A DNA stretch of 64,000 nt from Ruminococcaceae bacterium Marseille-P2935 (GTDB lineage: Bacteria > Bacillota > Clostridia > Oscillospirales > Ruminococcaceae). Location: the NCBI GenBank assembly GCA_900104565.1, contig LT629952.1:806001-870000 (forward strand), in the 5' to 3' direction. Position numbers and translations under genes: made by a program. Positions within the stretch are counted from its first letter, which is position 1. Every line of letters begins with the position of its first letter. The notes under the pieces were generated by a model. The model searched no databases. It was given only the letters and a program-made list of their open reading frames with translations, and had not been told where the DNA came from. Positions 54,621 to 63,592 of the stretch are shown here, piece after piece.

Positions 54621-56888
54621 TTATGCAGTTTCCAGCTTCAGCTTGCCTTCTTCAGTGGTTAACCGAACCAGGGCAGGCGGAGCTTCAGGATTATCTACCA
54701 GCATCAGGCAAATTTTATCCTCAGCTTCCTTACGAATTACTCTGCGCAGGTCTCTGGCCCCGCTCTTGCTTCCAAACGCAGTTTTTGCAATTGCCTGGAG
54801 CGCACTGTCGTCATAGTTAAACAAAATACCTTTTTCTTTTAAAGGAGCTTTCAGTTCATCCAACATCAGGCCTGCAATTCTCTGATAATCCCCCTCATTT
54901 AAGGGGCGGAACACTACAATTTCATCGACCCGGGCAATAAATTCAGGCCGCAAAAATTCGGAAAGCGCCTTGTGTGCCTTATCCTTGGCAATATCGGCAG
55001 CCGCTTTATCAAACCCCAGCGAACTTTCTTTCATGTTGCTGCCGGCGTTGGAAGTCATTACAATGACGGTGTTTTCAAACGATACAGTACGGCCATGGGC
55101 ATCGGTTATTTTGCCTTCATCTAAAATCTGCAGCAAAATGTTCATGACATCAGGGTGCGCCTTTTCAATCTCATCAAAAAGCACAACCGAATAGGGGCGC
55201 CTGCGTACCTTTTCGGTTAACTGGCCTGCTTCATCATAACCCACATAACCCGGAGGAGAACCAATAATACGGGAAACCGAATGCTTTTCCATAAATTCCG
55301 ACATATCTAAACGGATCAGTGGTTCTACCGAGTTGAACATTTCCTGAGAAAGAACCTTCACCAGTTCCGTTTTGCCCACACCGGTGGGACCAACAAAAAT
55401 AAAGGATGCCGGGCGTCGCCTGCCGCTGATCTGTACCCTGCTGCGACGTACAGCGGCAGCCACCAGTTCCACGGCTTCGTCCTGGCCAATGATCTTCTTT
55501 TTCAGCACCTGCTCCAGGTTTGCCATCTTTTTCAATTCGCTTTCCTGAATCTTGCTGGCAGGTATACCAGTCCAAAGCTCAATGACCTTAGCAAGGTCCG
55601 CCTCAGTAACTTCAATATTTAAAGCGGTCGGTTCCAGTTCTTTTATCTTATTTTCCAGCTGGAGCTTTTCAGCCTTCTGCTCCGCAATTTTTTCAAAATC
55701 CGGTTCGGTGGACTGTTCCATCGCAGTGATACCATCAATTAGTTCTTTCAGCTGTTTATTCAGTTGGTCCAGCTGCCATAAATCTTTATTTTTAAGCGTT
55801 GCACAAGAGCAGGCCTCATCTAAAAGATCAATGGCCTTATCGGGCAGAAAACGGTCGGTAATATAGCGTTCCGAAAGGGTGACTGCCCGATCTACAATAT
55901 CGTCGCTTACCTTCACACGGTGATAATTGGCATAGTATTGTTTAATACCCTTTAAAACCTCTGCCGTCTCTGCCAGAGTTGGCTCGTTTACGGTAATGGG
56001 CTGAAAACGGCGTTCCAGCGCCGCGTCTTTTTCAATATGTTTGCGGTATTCATTAAACGTGGTAGCACCAATTACCTGTACCTCGCCGCGTGAAAGTGCG
56101 GGTTTTAAAATATTGGCAGCATTCATCGATCCGTCTGAATCACCTGCGCCAACCAGGTTGTGCACCTCATCAATAAACAAAATGACATTGCCAGCTTTTT
56201 TAATGTCCTCCACCAAACCTTTTACCCGGCTTTCAAATTGTCCGCGGAACTGGGTACCTGCAACCAAAGCAGTTAGATCCAGCATATACAGTTCCTTTTC
56301 CATCAGGCGGGGAGGAACGTCACCATCTGCAAGGCGCTGTGCAATCCCTTCTGCAATGGCTGTTTTGCCAACGCCAGGTTCTCCAATTAAACAAGGGTTA
56401 TTCTTGGTGCGGCGGTTTAATATCTGCATAGCGCGATAAATTTCCCGGTCACGGCCAATTATCCGGTCAATTTTACCTTCCCGCGCTTTCAGAGTCAAAT
56501 TTTCACAGTAGCTGTCCAGATATTTATATTTTTTGGGTTTATCCTTTTTAATCTCTTCTTTTTTGTTTTTTTCTTTCTGCGGAACCTCTTGGACTGCACC
56601 GTTTTGGTCACCAAACAGGTTTTGCAAAAAAGGAAATGGCTGTGCCCCGCCCAGCTCAAAGGAATCTTCCCCGCCGTCTGATTCCATAATATCCATCATC
56701 TGCTGGTTCATGCTGTCCAGGTCCTCGTCGCTAATTCCCATTTTGTCAATCATATCTGTAACCGGTTTAATTCCCAGTTCCTTGGCACATTGCAAACACA
56801 GCCCCTCATTGACAGTTTTATCACCATCCATTCGGGTCATAAACACAACCGCCATTCGTTTTTTACATCGCGTACAAAGCATATTCAT
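54621..56888 (-). CDS. clpE: ClpE-type AAA+ unfoldase with N-terminal zinc finger
   Basis: The 755-residue Hsp100 ATPase starts with a treble-clef-like zinc finger CTRCKKRMAV...LCLQCAKELG (CxxC twice) instead of the Clp_N repeats of ClpC, which defines ClpE. First AAA+ module: GEPGVGKT and VILFIDEVHNL; a middle coiled coil (about 385-440); second module: GPTGVGKT and VVLFDEIEKAHPDVMNILLQILD. The ClpP-contacting loop appears as SLGF, so it can deliver substrates to ClpP. ClpE is stress-induced and CtsR-controlled in bacilli; I see no CtsR box upstream. It follows pgsA after 187 bp. Confidence 0.92.
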   Translation of the reverse strand: MNMLCTRCKKRMAVVFMTRMDGDKTVNEGLCLQCAKELGIKPVTDMIDKMGISDEDLDSMNQQMMDIMESDGGEDSFELGGAQPFPFLQNLFGDQNGAVQEVPQKEKNKKEEIKKDKPKKYKYLDSYCENLTLKAREGKIDRIIGRDREIYRAMQILNRRTKNNPCLIGEPGVGKTAIAEGIAQRLADGDVPPRLMEKELYMLDLTALVAGTQFRGQFESRVKGLVEDIKKAGNVILFIDEVHNLVGAGDSDGSMNAANILKPALSRGEVQVIGATTFNEYRKHIEKDAALERRFQPITVNEPTLAETAEVLKGIKQYYANYHRVKVSDDIVDRAVTLSERYITDRFLPDKAIDLLDEACSCATLKNKDLWQLDQLNKQLKELIDGITAMEQSTEPDFEKIAEQKAEKLQLENKIKELEPTALNIEVTEADLAKVIELWTGIPASKIQESELKKMANLEQVLKKKIIGQDEAVELVAAAVRRSRVQISGRRRPASFIFVGPTGVGKTELVKVLSQEMFNSVEPLIRLDMSEFMEKHSVSRIIGSPPGYVGYDEAGQLTEKVRRRPYSVVLFDEIEKAHPDVMNILLQILDEGKITDAHGRTVSFENTVIVMTSNAGSNMKESSLGFDKAAADIAKDKAHKALSEFLRPEFIARVDEIVVFRPLNEGDYQRIAGLMLDELKAPLKEKGILFNYDDSALQAIAKTAFGSKSGARDLRRVIRKEAEDKICLMLVDNPEAPPALVRLTTEEGKLKLETA

Positions 56889-57075
56889 GAATTATTCTGC
56901 ACCTCAATTAAATTTAAGCTGTAACCAGCTAGGATTATCATACGATAGAGTTGTGAACGCTATATGACAAAATTATAGGCAAGTGAGAAACATTCCACCT
57001 TATTCTGCCCAGTTTATCTGCCATCATCCTGAGACGGACTAAAGGGATATAGCCCGCATAGGCCGATATACCCCA

Positions 57076-57606
57076 TTATTTTTTCATCTTTTTGTTAAAA
57101 ACTGAAATATACATAAACAGCGAAAGCAGCATAAATGCCGCAACCACCAACAGTAAAACGAATATAATATTTACGCTCAGATCAGGCAGCATAATAATTA
57201 AAATCATTGCTATGTAAAATACTACCGTATATAACTTTCCAAACCATTTGGAACCTTCCAGCCGCTTGTCCTTTTTTAGAATACGGAAACTGCCGATCAT
57301 GATCAGTATTTCCTTTAAAATGAACAAAACAAACATTGGCCATAACTGGGGAATGCGCACCCACAGAATAAGGCAAACCGTTGCCTGCGTCAGTTTATCG
57401 GCCAATGGGTCCAAAATTTTTCCCAAATCGGTAATCTGGTGATACTTTCTGGCAATAATGCCATCCAACACATCAGTAATCCCGGACAGGATCAAAATTA
57501 ACGCAGAAATCACATACATATTCTGGTCCTGTGCCGTAAGATAAGTCCAGGCAAATGCCGGGATCAGGATGATGCGGAACACCGAGAGACAATTGGGCAC
57601 ATTCAT
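57076..57606 (-). CDS. pgsA: CDP-diacylglycerol-glycerol-3-phosphate 3-phosphatidyltransferase
   Basis: The 176-residue membrane enzyme makes phosphatidylglycerol phosphate. The CDP-alcohol phosphotransferase motif DVLDGIIARKYHQITDLGKILDPLADK (DGx2ARx8Gx3Dx3D, about 45-71) is complete. Four or five further hydrophobic segments follow. The N-terminus MNVPNCLSVFRIILIPAFAW is usual for PgsA. It follows cvpA closely and is probably in the same operon. Confidence 0.95.
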   Translation of the reverse strand: MNVPNCLSVFRIILIPAFAWTYLTAQDQNMYVISALILILSGITDVLDGIIARKYHQITDLGKILDPLADKLTQATVCLILWVRIPQLWPMFVLFILKEILIMIGSFRILKKDKRLEGSKWFGKLYTVVFYIAMILIIMLPDLSVNIIFVLLLVVAAFMLLSLFMYISVFNKKMKK

Positions 57607-57658
57607 AGTTCGAGTACCACCTTTTAATCTTTAAACTTCCCCGCCAATAGAAAATTGT

Positions 57659-58390
57659 TTATGCAAGAAACCGTATTCCTGCTATAGACTGATTCGATAA
57701 AAAGAAATATTTAAATAAAAAAGTTTCACTAATGGTACTGGTTGAAAACCATACTGTTGAGTTACCGGTCAATGCGGCAATGGCATCATAAAAAATTGCC
57801 AGCATCATTAATACAGCAATACCAACCACAGCGCCTAATACACCGCCAAATACCCGGTTAGCGGTACCCACCAAAGGAATATGGTTAATTCCCTTAAAGA
57901 CGCCGGAAATCAGTCTGACTAGATACAGGGCCAACGCAAATATGACAAAAAACACCACACAGCGAATGAGCAAGGTTAAACTGCCGGCAATAACCGTATC
58001 GGTAATAGTGCGGGCAATTTCGCTGATGCTGCCCGATATGGTTTGCCCCAAAATCTCCACCGGGTCTATTCCAGATGCCGCCAGTACGTTTTGCAGCATG
58101 GCGGGCAGGCTTTCAAACGCTTTAGCAACATTGATGGCAAAGCTTCCACCATTGATGGCTTCGCTTAAAGCATTCTCTACAATATTTAATACCCCAGGAC
58201 GCACCAAATGCTGAAAAATTGCCTGGGCTGCCGGCCAGCTTAGCAAAAAAGCTGCTACCGATGCGGCAATAAAACCAATAAACCGCATCAGGGTATTTAC
58301 AAAACCCATACGGGCAGATTTTAAAATACATGTTATTAAGATTAATGCGGCAATACCGTCTAAAACCCAGGGAATATATTGTTGCTGCAC
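57659..58390 (-). CDS. CvpA-family membrane protein
   Basis: The 243-residue protein has four membrane segments in the CvpA arrangement: WVLDGIAALILITCILKSARMGFVNTLMRFIGFIAASVAAFLLS at the N-terminus and RCVVFFVIFALALYLVRLISGVFKGINHIPLVGTANRVFGGVLGAVVGIAVLMML at the C-terminus, with a longer outer loop between. CvpA proteins affect colicin V production in E. coli and envelope integrity generally. It lies between the DUF5711-like gene and pgsA. Confidence 0.9.
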   Translation of the reverse strand: MQQQYIPWVLDGIAALILITCILKSARMGFVNTLMRFIGFIAASVAAFLLSWPAAQAIFQHLVRPGVLNIVENALSEAINGGSFAINVAKAFESLPAMLQNVLAASGIDPVEILGQTISGSISEIARTITDTVIAGSLTLLIRCVVFFVIFALALYLVRLISGVFKGINHIPLVGTANRVFGGVLGAVVGIAVLMMLAIFYDAIAALTGNSTVWFSTSTISETFLFKYFFLSNQSIAGIRFLA

Positions 58391-58533
58391 AGTTGTCGCC
58401 TCCCCCTCTGTAAATTGTATAAAAAATTTGTATGCATTTTTGAATTAAAATAGATCGCCCTATTGTTTTGTCCTTCACAATTTAGCAGTTTAGCTGAAAT
58501 TTACACCAGACTATTTATATTATTTTAACATGT

Positions 58534-59751
58534 TTACTTTGTTTGAGCAACAGAATTTTCTTTTTGGGCCGTTGAAGCGGTTTGGTCCACTTTGATTTCC
58601 ATCACGCGTATCTCACGGTCTGTAGCATAATAGACCCGTCCGTTTCCGCCCGCTATCGCAACTGCGTCCTGCAGCTGTTCCTGGAAATGGTTTTGCAGCT
58701 GGAAATCATAAAACTCAAGGGTATTATCATGCAGCAGGTAAATTCCATCGGCTCCCGCGCTAAGGTCATTGATTCGGCTTGAAATTCTCTTGGTGCCGGT
58801 TACGTTGCACTCCTTATCCAACACAACTAAATCCAGGTAGCGGTCTGCGGTATAGTCCCCAAAGGCTAATACCAGATGATTTCCACCAAGTTCAAAACGG
58901 TTTAGCCTATTCTGCCCGAAGAGGAATTCACCCAGGTTCTCACCTTTATCATTTAACAGCACTACCCGTTTATTGGTGATAATGGTGATTTGATTTTGAC
59001 GCTCATAATCAATCCAGACAATATTTTCATCCAGGAATTCGGTTGCAGAAATTTCTTCTACCTGACCAGCCTTTGCCTGGAAAATTTTAACCGAACTGGC
59101 CAATACGCCCCCTTTTGCATCAATACAACCAACTGCAAGCAGCTTGCCATCTTGCGAAAGCGCAACATGGGAAATCAGGTTCTCAGACGAATACCAGGTA
59201 TAGCTCGGTTCCTGCCGGTCATTGTAAACCTGCACCTGAGCGATATATTTATCGGAGGTAGTGGCCACAGCAAATGCACCACCCGGCGCCACATCTGCCG
59301 CAATAATGGTTTGGCCCAGGGTTAACTCCTTCACTGCCGAGGATTTTGCATCAATGCGAAGGTTCTTTCCACCGCGGTCAAAGGTAAGCAGCCGCCCGCT
59401 GCTGCGGGACAAAATAGGGGTTGGATACCGGTGCTGATAATTCCCTATCATCTTTCCATTTTTATTATAAATATAAAGGTTGGTGTCGTTAAGAACCACC
59501 AAGTCATTCCCCGACACATACATTTCCTTCACAATCCCACCCGGACTGTCAACCGGGTAACCATTCCCGCCAAATATAGAGTAGTATGTATCCATTATTG
59601 TAATCCCCAAGCCCCCGCCGGTAAGCTGAGTAAAAAATACAATACATAAAAGAATAAATGCGGTAAGCACCAACAGGGCAAAGATTTGCCGCAGCAAATT
59701 CCTTCTTGTTCTTTTTCGGCGCACGCCGTCCAGATTGGTCAGTTCTCCCAT
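58534..59751 (-). CDS. DUF5711-like membrane-anchored beta-propeller protein
   Basis: The 405-residue protein has a basic N-terminus, one membrane helix (IFALLVLTAFILLCIVFFTQL, about 25-45) and an extracellular part with WD40/PQQ-like blades (GGIVKEMYVSGNDLVVLNDTNLYIYNKNGKMIGNY, AVATTSDKYIAQVQVYN, HVALSQDGKLLAVG and others). This matches DUF5711 proteins of Clostridia, which have no assigned function. The last 20 residues are Gln/Thr/Ala-rich. It starts four bases after truA, so translation is coupled. Confidence 0.8.
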   Translation of the reverse strand: MGELTNLDGVRRKRTRRNLLRQIFALLVLTAFILLCIVFFTQLTGGGLGITIMDTYYSIFGGNGYPVDSPGGIVKEMYVSGNDLVVLNDTNLYIYNKNGKMIGNYQHRYPTPILSRSSGRLLTFDRGGKNLRIDAKSSAVKELTLGQTIIAADVAPGGAFAVATTSDKYIAQVQVYNDRQEPSYTWYSSENLISHVALSQDGKLLAVGCIDAKGGVLASSVKIFQAKAGQVEEISATEFLDENIVWIDYERQNQITIITNKRVVLLNDKGENLGEFLFGQNRLNRFELGGNHLVLAFGDYTADRYLDLVVLDKECNVTGTKRISSRINDLSAGADGIYLLHDNTLEFYDFQLQNHFQEQLQDAVAIAGGNGRVYYATDREIRVMEIKVDQTASTAQKENSVAQTK

Positions 59752-59755
59752 CCTC

Positions 59756-60508
59756 TTATCCTCTCAAGTCCTGATAATTTACCTGGTTCAAATAAAGTCC
59801 GCAGGCTGGTGCGGTTACACCTGCACAGCCTCTTTGGCGTAATTCAATCGCCTGCCGTATTCCCTGTACCGTTTGCTTTCCCTGACACAGCTCTAATAAA
59901 GTACCCACCATAATTCGCACCATGTGATATAAAAAGCCGTCCCCCGTAACTGAAAACTGTACAATTTCGTTTTGGCGGGTAAATCCACATTCAAAGATGG
60001 TGCGAACCTTGTCCCCTTTTACAGTACAGCCTGCTGACGTGAATGCTGTAAAATCATGTGTCCCAATAAACTGCCGGGCCCCGTCGTTTAACAGCTGTAA
60101 ATTCAGCGGATAGGGGTAATGGTACGCCAGGTTTTCCCAAAACGGGTCACGGCAGGGGGTGTTGAGTAGTTTATATATATACTGCTTTGATATAACATCA
60201 TATCTGGCATGAAAATCTTCCGGAACCTCTTCACAACTAAGTACCGCAATGTCTGCCGGCAAATTAATGTTAAGCGCTGCCGGTACCCGTTCAGCAGGAA
60301 TATGGCTCTCGGTTTTCATTGAAATACAATACTGGTTTGCATGAACGCCGGTGTCAGTGCGGGAACAGCCTTTTATATCCAACCGGCTGCCAAACACCCG
60401 TTCGACTGCGTCCTGGAACACCTGGGCAACTGTAACCGCATTGCTCTGTACCTGAAATCCGTGGTATGCGGTACCCTTGTATCGAATTGTCATCCGCAGA
60501 TTTCTCAT
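59756..60508 (-). CDS. truA: tRNA pseudouridine(38-40) synthase TruA
   Basis: The 250-residue enzyme converts uridines 38-40 of the anticodon arm to pseudouridine. Catalytic Asp is in GCSRTDTGVHANQ (about 48-60). Further signatures: RYDVISKQYIYKLLN, GTHDFTAFTSAGC and SVTGDGFLYHMVRIMVGTLLELCQGK. The start MRNLRMTIRYKGTAYHGFQVQ is complete. First gene of a probable operon with the DUF5711-like, cvpA and pgsA genes. Confidence 0.97.
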   Translation of the reverse strand: MRNLRMTIRYKGTAYHGFQVQSNAVTVAQVFQDAVERVFGSRLDIKGCSRTDTGVHANQYCISMKTESHIPAERVPAALNINLPADIAVLSCEEVPEDFHARYDVISKQYIYKLLNTPCRDPFWENLAYHYPYPLNLQLLNDGARQFIGTHDFTAFTSAGCTVKGDKVRTIFECGFTRQNEIVQFSVTGDGFLYHMVRIMVGTLLELCQGKQTVQGIRQAIELRQRGCAGVTAPACGLYLNQVNYQDLRG

Positions 60509-60814
60509 AACTGTAATACCCTTTTTCTCTAAAGCTATTTATCCTGACATTCAAATTCTCTCGTTTTGTACAAATTCCGTTTTGACGCCGTATTATAACG
60601 AATAGCAGGCCCATAATGAGGCGGCATATACAAAACCATTTTGGGCCATAAAGTGTTTTTTCAATAATCTTTGTGAACCACCGGCAGCCTTAGGTAACCT
60701 GCCAGTTTTCAAAGCTGCTTCACCGATAAAAACGGCGAATATCCGGCTGATGTAATTTCTTCCATAATAACCGGATATTCTATACTTTTATTCCATATTT
60801 CTCTTAAAGTTCTA
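60509..60814. other. Intergenic region between ecfT and truA
   Basis: A terminator-like stem (60737-60780) lies downstream of ecfT. No gene or riboswitch is recognised in the rest. Confidence 0.45.
60737..60780 (-). terminator. Probable terminator of the ecfA1-ecfA2-ecfT operon
   Basis: GAATATCCGG (60737-60746) and CCGGATATTC (60771-60780) form a perfect 10-bp stem with a 24-base loop; on the minus strand T5 follows six bases later. It is 35 bp after the ecfT stop. Confidence 0.55.
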
Positions 60815-61648
60815 TTAAATCACTAAAAACGGCAGCAATGCAGGGGTAATGTGGTTAAGCGCAATCACACCGGCCAGGAACACCAGCACCACAAATGCCG
60901 AAGTAAAGTCAAAATATTGCAGCCTCAGCTGCTTCATTCTGGTTCTGCCTTCACCGCCCCGGTAGCAGCGACATTCCATGGCAAGGGCCAATTCATCCGC
61001 CCGGCGGAATGCCGAAACAAACAGCGGAATTAAAATAGGCACCAGCGCCTTCGCCCGTTGTACCAGTCCGCCGCTTTCCATATCGGCACCGCGCGCCTTT
61101 TGGGCAGACATAATTTTATCGGTCTCTTCAATTAAAGTCGGAATGAACCGGAGCGCTATGGTCATCATCATAGCAACCTCGTGCACCGGCATCTTAATCT
61201 TTTTTAAAGGGGAAAGCAGCCGCTCAATACCGTCAGTCAGCGCAATGGGTGACGTAGTGTAGGTAAGCAGCGAAGTTCCTGCAATTAAGCAGACAATACG
61301 CAGTGACATAAGTACCGCTGTCATAACGCCCTGTTTGGTAATGGTAATAATCCACCACTTCCAAAGGGGATCTCCTTCTACAAAAAACATATTCAGCACA
61401 GCGGTAAAAATGACAATAGGCACCACCGGCTTCAAACTTTTTAAAATCATTTTGGGCGGAATACGCGAAATCGCATAAATTACCACCAAAAATAAAATTC
61501 CAACCAGCAGTGAAACCATGTTGGACGCCATAAACAGCATTACGATGTACACGAAAGTCAAAATAATTTTCATTCTCGGGTCCATTCGGTGAATCACCGA
61601 ATTACCGGGAAAATACTGGCCTATGGTAATGTCTTTAAGCATTCGCAT
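60815..61648 (-). CDS. ecfT: Energy-coupling factor transporter transmembrane protein EcfT
   Basis: The 277-residue membrane protein carries the two coupling-helix motifs of EcfT: AQKARGADMESGG and SAFRRADELALAMECRCYRGGEGRTRM (xRG motifs that bind the ATPases). The N-terminus ITIGQYFPGNSVIHRMDPRMKI is usual. It links the EcfA1/A2 ATPase pair to various vitamin-binding S components encoded elsewhere. Overlaps the end of ecfA2 by 14 bases. Confidence 0.96.
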   Translation of the reverse strand: MRMLKDITIGQYFPGNSVIHRMDPRMKIILTFVYIVMLFMASNMVSLLVGILFLVVIYAISRIPPKMILKSLKPVVPIVIFTAVLNMFFVEGDPLWKWWIITITKQGVMTAVLMSLRIVCLIAGTSLLTYTTSPIALTDGIERLLSPLKKIKMPVHEVAMMMTIALRFIPTLIEETDKIMSAQKARGADMESGGLVQRAKALVPILIPLFVSAFRRADELALAMECRCYRGGEGRTRMKQLRLQYFDFTSAFVVLVFLAGVIALNHITPALLPFLVI

Positions 61649-62501
61649 TTCCCCCCTTCAAAACCCGCAGAAGCTCGTCTGCCGCCTTCTGTACGGTATA
61701 GCAGTTGGGGTTGACCGGAAAACCTTTTTCAGAAAGGCCCATCATCACCCTGGACACCTGGGGAACCGAAAGCCCAATTTCACCCAGTTCTTTTGCATGG
61801 GCAAATACATTATCCACCGTATCGTGCAAAAATACCTTGGCCTGATTCATCACCAGTACCTTTTGGGCATACCGGGCAATATCCTCCATGCTGTGGGAAA
61901 CTAACAGCAGCGTAGTCTTACTCTGCTGGTGGTATTCTTTAATCTGCCCCAAAATACGGTCCCGGCCCTTCGGGTCTAACCCGGCCGTAGGCTCGTCCAG
62001 TATTAGTACTTCAGGCTCCATAGCAATGACGCCTGCGATAGCCACACGGCGTTTCTGGCCGCCTGACAGTTCAAAAGGGTTCTTTTCCAGCTGCTCGGGG
62101 CGCAGTCCTACAAACCTGGCGGCTTCCCTTACCCGGTTGTCAATTTCATCTTCATTTAACCCCATGTTTTTGGGACCGAAAGAAATATCTTTGTATACGG
62201 TATCTTCAAATAGCTGGTATTCGGGGTACTGAAACACCAGCCCCACCTTAAAACGAAACCCGCGCAGCTTGGACTTATCCGCCCACATATCCTCACCGTC
62301 TACATATACCTTACCGGAGGTCGGTTCCAACAATCCGTTAAAATGTTGAATCAAGGTGGATTTCCCGGAACCTGTATGGCCAATGACCCCTAAAAACTCC
62401 CCCTGCTCAATCTGTAAATTAATATGATCAATCGCTGTTTTCTCATAGGGGGTTCCCGCTGAGTAAACATAGGTCAGTTCTTCTGTCTTAATAATTGACA
62501 T
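61635..62501 (-). CDS. ecfA2: Energy-coupling factor ATPase EcfA2
   Basis: The 288-residue ATPase has Walker A GHTGSGKST, Q-loop GLVFQYPEYQLFEDTV, signature LSGGQKRRVAIAGVIAMEP, Walker B VLILDEPTAGLDPKGR and H-loop LVSHSMEDIARYA. The Gly-rich start MSIIKTEELTYVYSAGTPYEKTAI is typical for EcfA2. ATG 62501 lies after GGAGGG and overlaps the end of ecfA1 by 14 bases; the frame extends upstream within ecfA1 but without a start signal. Confidence 0.95.
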   Translation of the reverse strand: MSIIKTEELTYVYSAGTPYEKTAIDHINLQIEQGEFLGVIGHTGSGKSTLIQHFNGLLEPTSGKVYVDGEDMWADKSKLRGFRFKVGLVFQYPEYQLFEDTVYKDISFGPKNMGLNEDEIDNRVREAARFVGLRPEQLEKNPFELSGGQKRRVAIAGVIAMEPEVLILDEPTAGLDPKGRDRILGQIKEYHQQSKTTLLLVSHSMEDIARYAQKVLVMNQAKVFLHDTVDNVFAHAKELGEIGLSVPQVSRVMMGLSEKGFPVNPNCYTVQKAADELLRVLKGGNANA

Positions 62502-63348
62502 GGGCACCCTCCAATAACTTAGCAAGCGCCTCGATGCATCCCTCTTCGGTAATGATGTCATCGGGCAGGTCATATCCATTCTTACGCAGTTCGTAAATCA
62601 GTTCGGTGGCTTGAGGAACATCTAGCCCCACCGATTTTAACTGCTCTACATGAGAGAATACCCTGCTTGGAATATCATCCAGTAAAATGGCGCCGCTGTC
62701 TACCACAACCACTCGGTCACACTGTGCCGCTTCGTCCATATAATGGGTAATCAGCACCACTGTAATGCCGTAATCGTGGTTGAGCCTGCGTATGGTTTTC
62801 ATTACTTCCCGCCGGCCTTTAGGGTCCAGCATAGCGGTAGGCTCGTCCAGCACAATGCACTGGGGACGCATTGCAATAATACCTGCAATGGCTACCCGCT
62901 GCTTCTGCCCGCCCGAAAGCTGGTGAGGAGCATGCAGCCTGTGCTCATACATTCCCACCGACTTTAATGCCTCGTCTACTCTCTGACGAATTTCCGCAGG
63001 TGGTACCCCCATATTTTCCAAAGCAAAGGCCACGTCTTCTTCTACAATGGTAGCAACGATCTGGTTGTCAGGGTTTTGAAAAACCATGCCCACATTCTGC
63101 CGAATATCATAAAGGTGGCTTTCGTCTGCCGTATTCAGTCCCACCACATACACCACCCCGGACATGGGCAGTAAAATGGAGTTGAAATGTTTGGCCAGTG
63201 TGGATTTTCCCGAACCGTTATGGCCCAGCACTGCCACGAATTCCCCTTTTTTGATTTCGATAGACAGGTCATGCAAAACCATATTAGGTTGATTGTCTTC
63301 TCCCTGATAGGAGAAGCTGATGTTTTGCGCGCTGATAATCGAATCCAT
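62488..63348 (-). CDS. ecfA1: Energy-coupling factor ATPase EcfA1
   Basis: The 286-residue ATPase has Walker A GHNGSGKST, Q-loop GMVFQNPDNQIVATIVEEDVAFALENMGVP, signature LSGGQKQRVAIAGIIAMRP, Walker B CIVLDEPTAMLDPKGR and H-loop LITHYMDEAAQCD. FQNPDNQ is characteristic of EcfA1. It heads the ecfA1-ecfA2-ecfT operon, the shared motor for uptake of vitamins and micronutrients. Confidence 0.95.
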   Translation of the reverse strand: MDSIISAQNISFSYQGEDNQPNMVLHDLSIEIKKGEFVAVLGHNGSGKSTLAKHFNSILLPMSGVVYVVGLNTADESHLYDIRQNVGMVFQNPDNQIVATIVEEDVAFALENMGVPPAEIRQRVDEALKSVGMYEHRLHAPHQLSGGQKQRVAIAGIIAMRPQCIVLDEPTAMLDPKGRREVMKTIRRLNHDYGITVVLITHYMDEAAQCDRVVVVDSGAILLDDIPSRVFSHVEQLKSVGLDVPQATELIYELRKNGYDLPDDIITEEGCIEALAKLLEGAHVNY

Positions 63349-63592
63349 TCTTTTTCCTCTTTCCAGAAAAGTCGGCGCCGTTCCGGTCGCCGCTTATTCA
63401 AAACATATCAATCACTTTTATTTTTTTACAACCTGCCTGGCCGCCTCAGGTACCAAAAAGGCCCCCTGCAACGCCCCCTTATGGGGCAGGCATTTTCCGT
63501 TAATTGAAATACCTGTTACCTGCATAAAGGAAACCGCCGAAAAAACGGCTTCTGTATGCGGACGGGCATATAAAATGCAACCATAGTTCCTG

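Noticed and set aside
60509-60814. Vitamin riboswitch near the ECF module
   Set aside because: The region is downstream, not upstream, of the ecf operon, and no conserved riboswitch boxes were seen.
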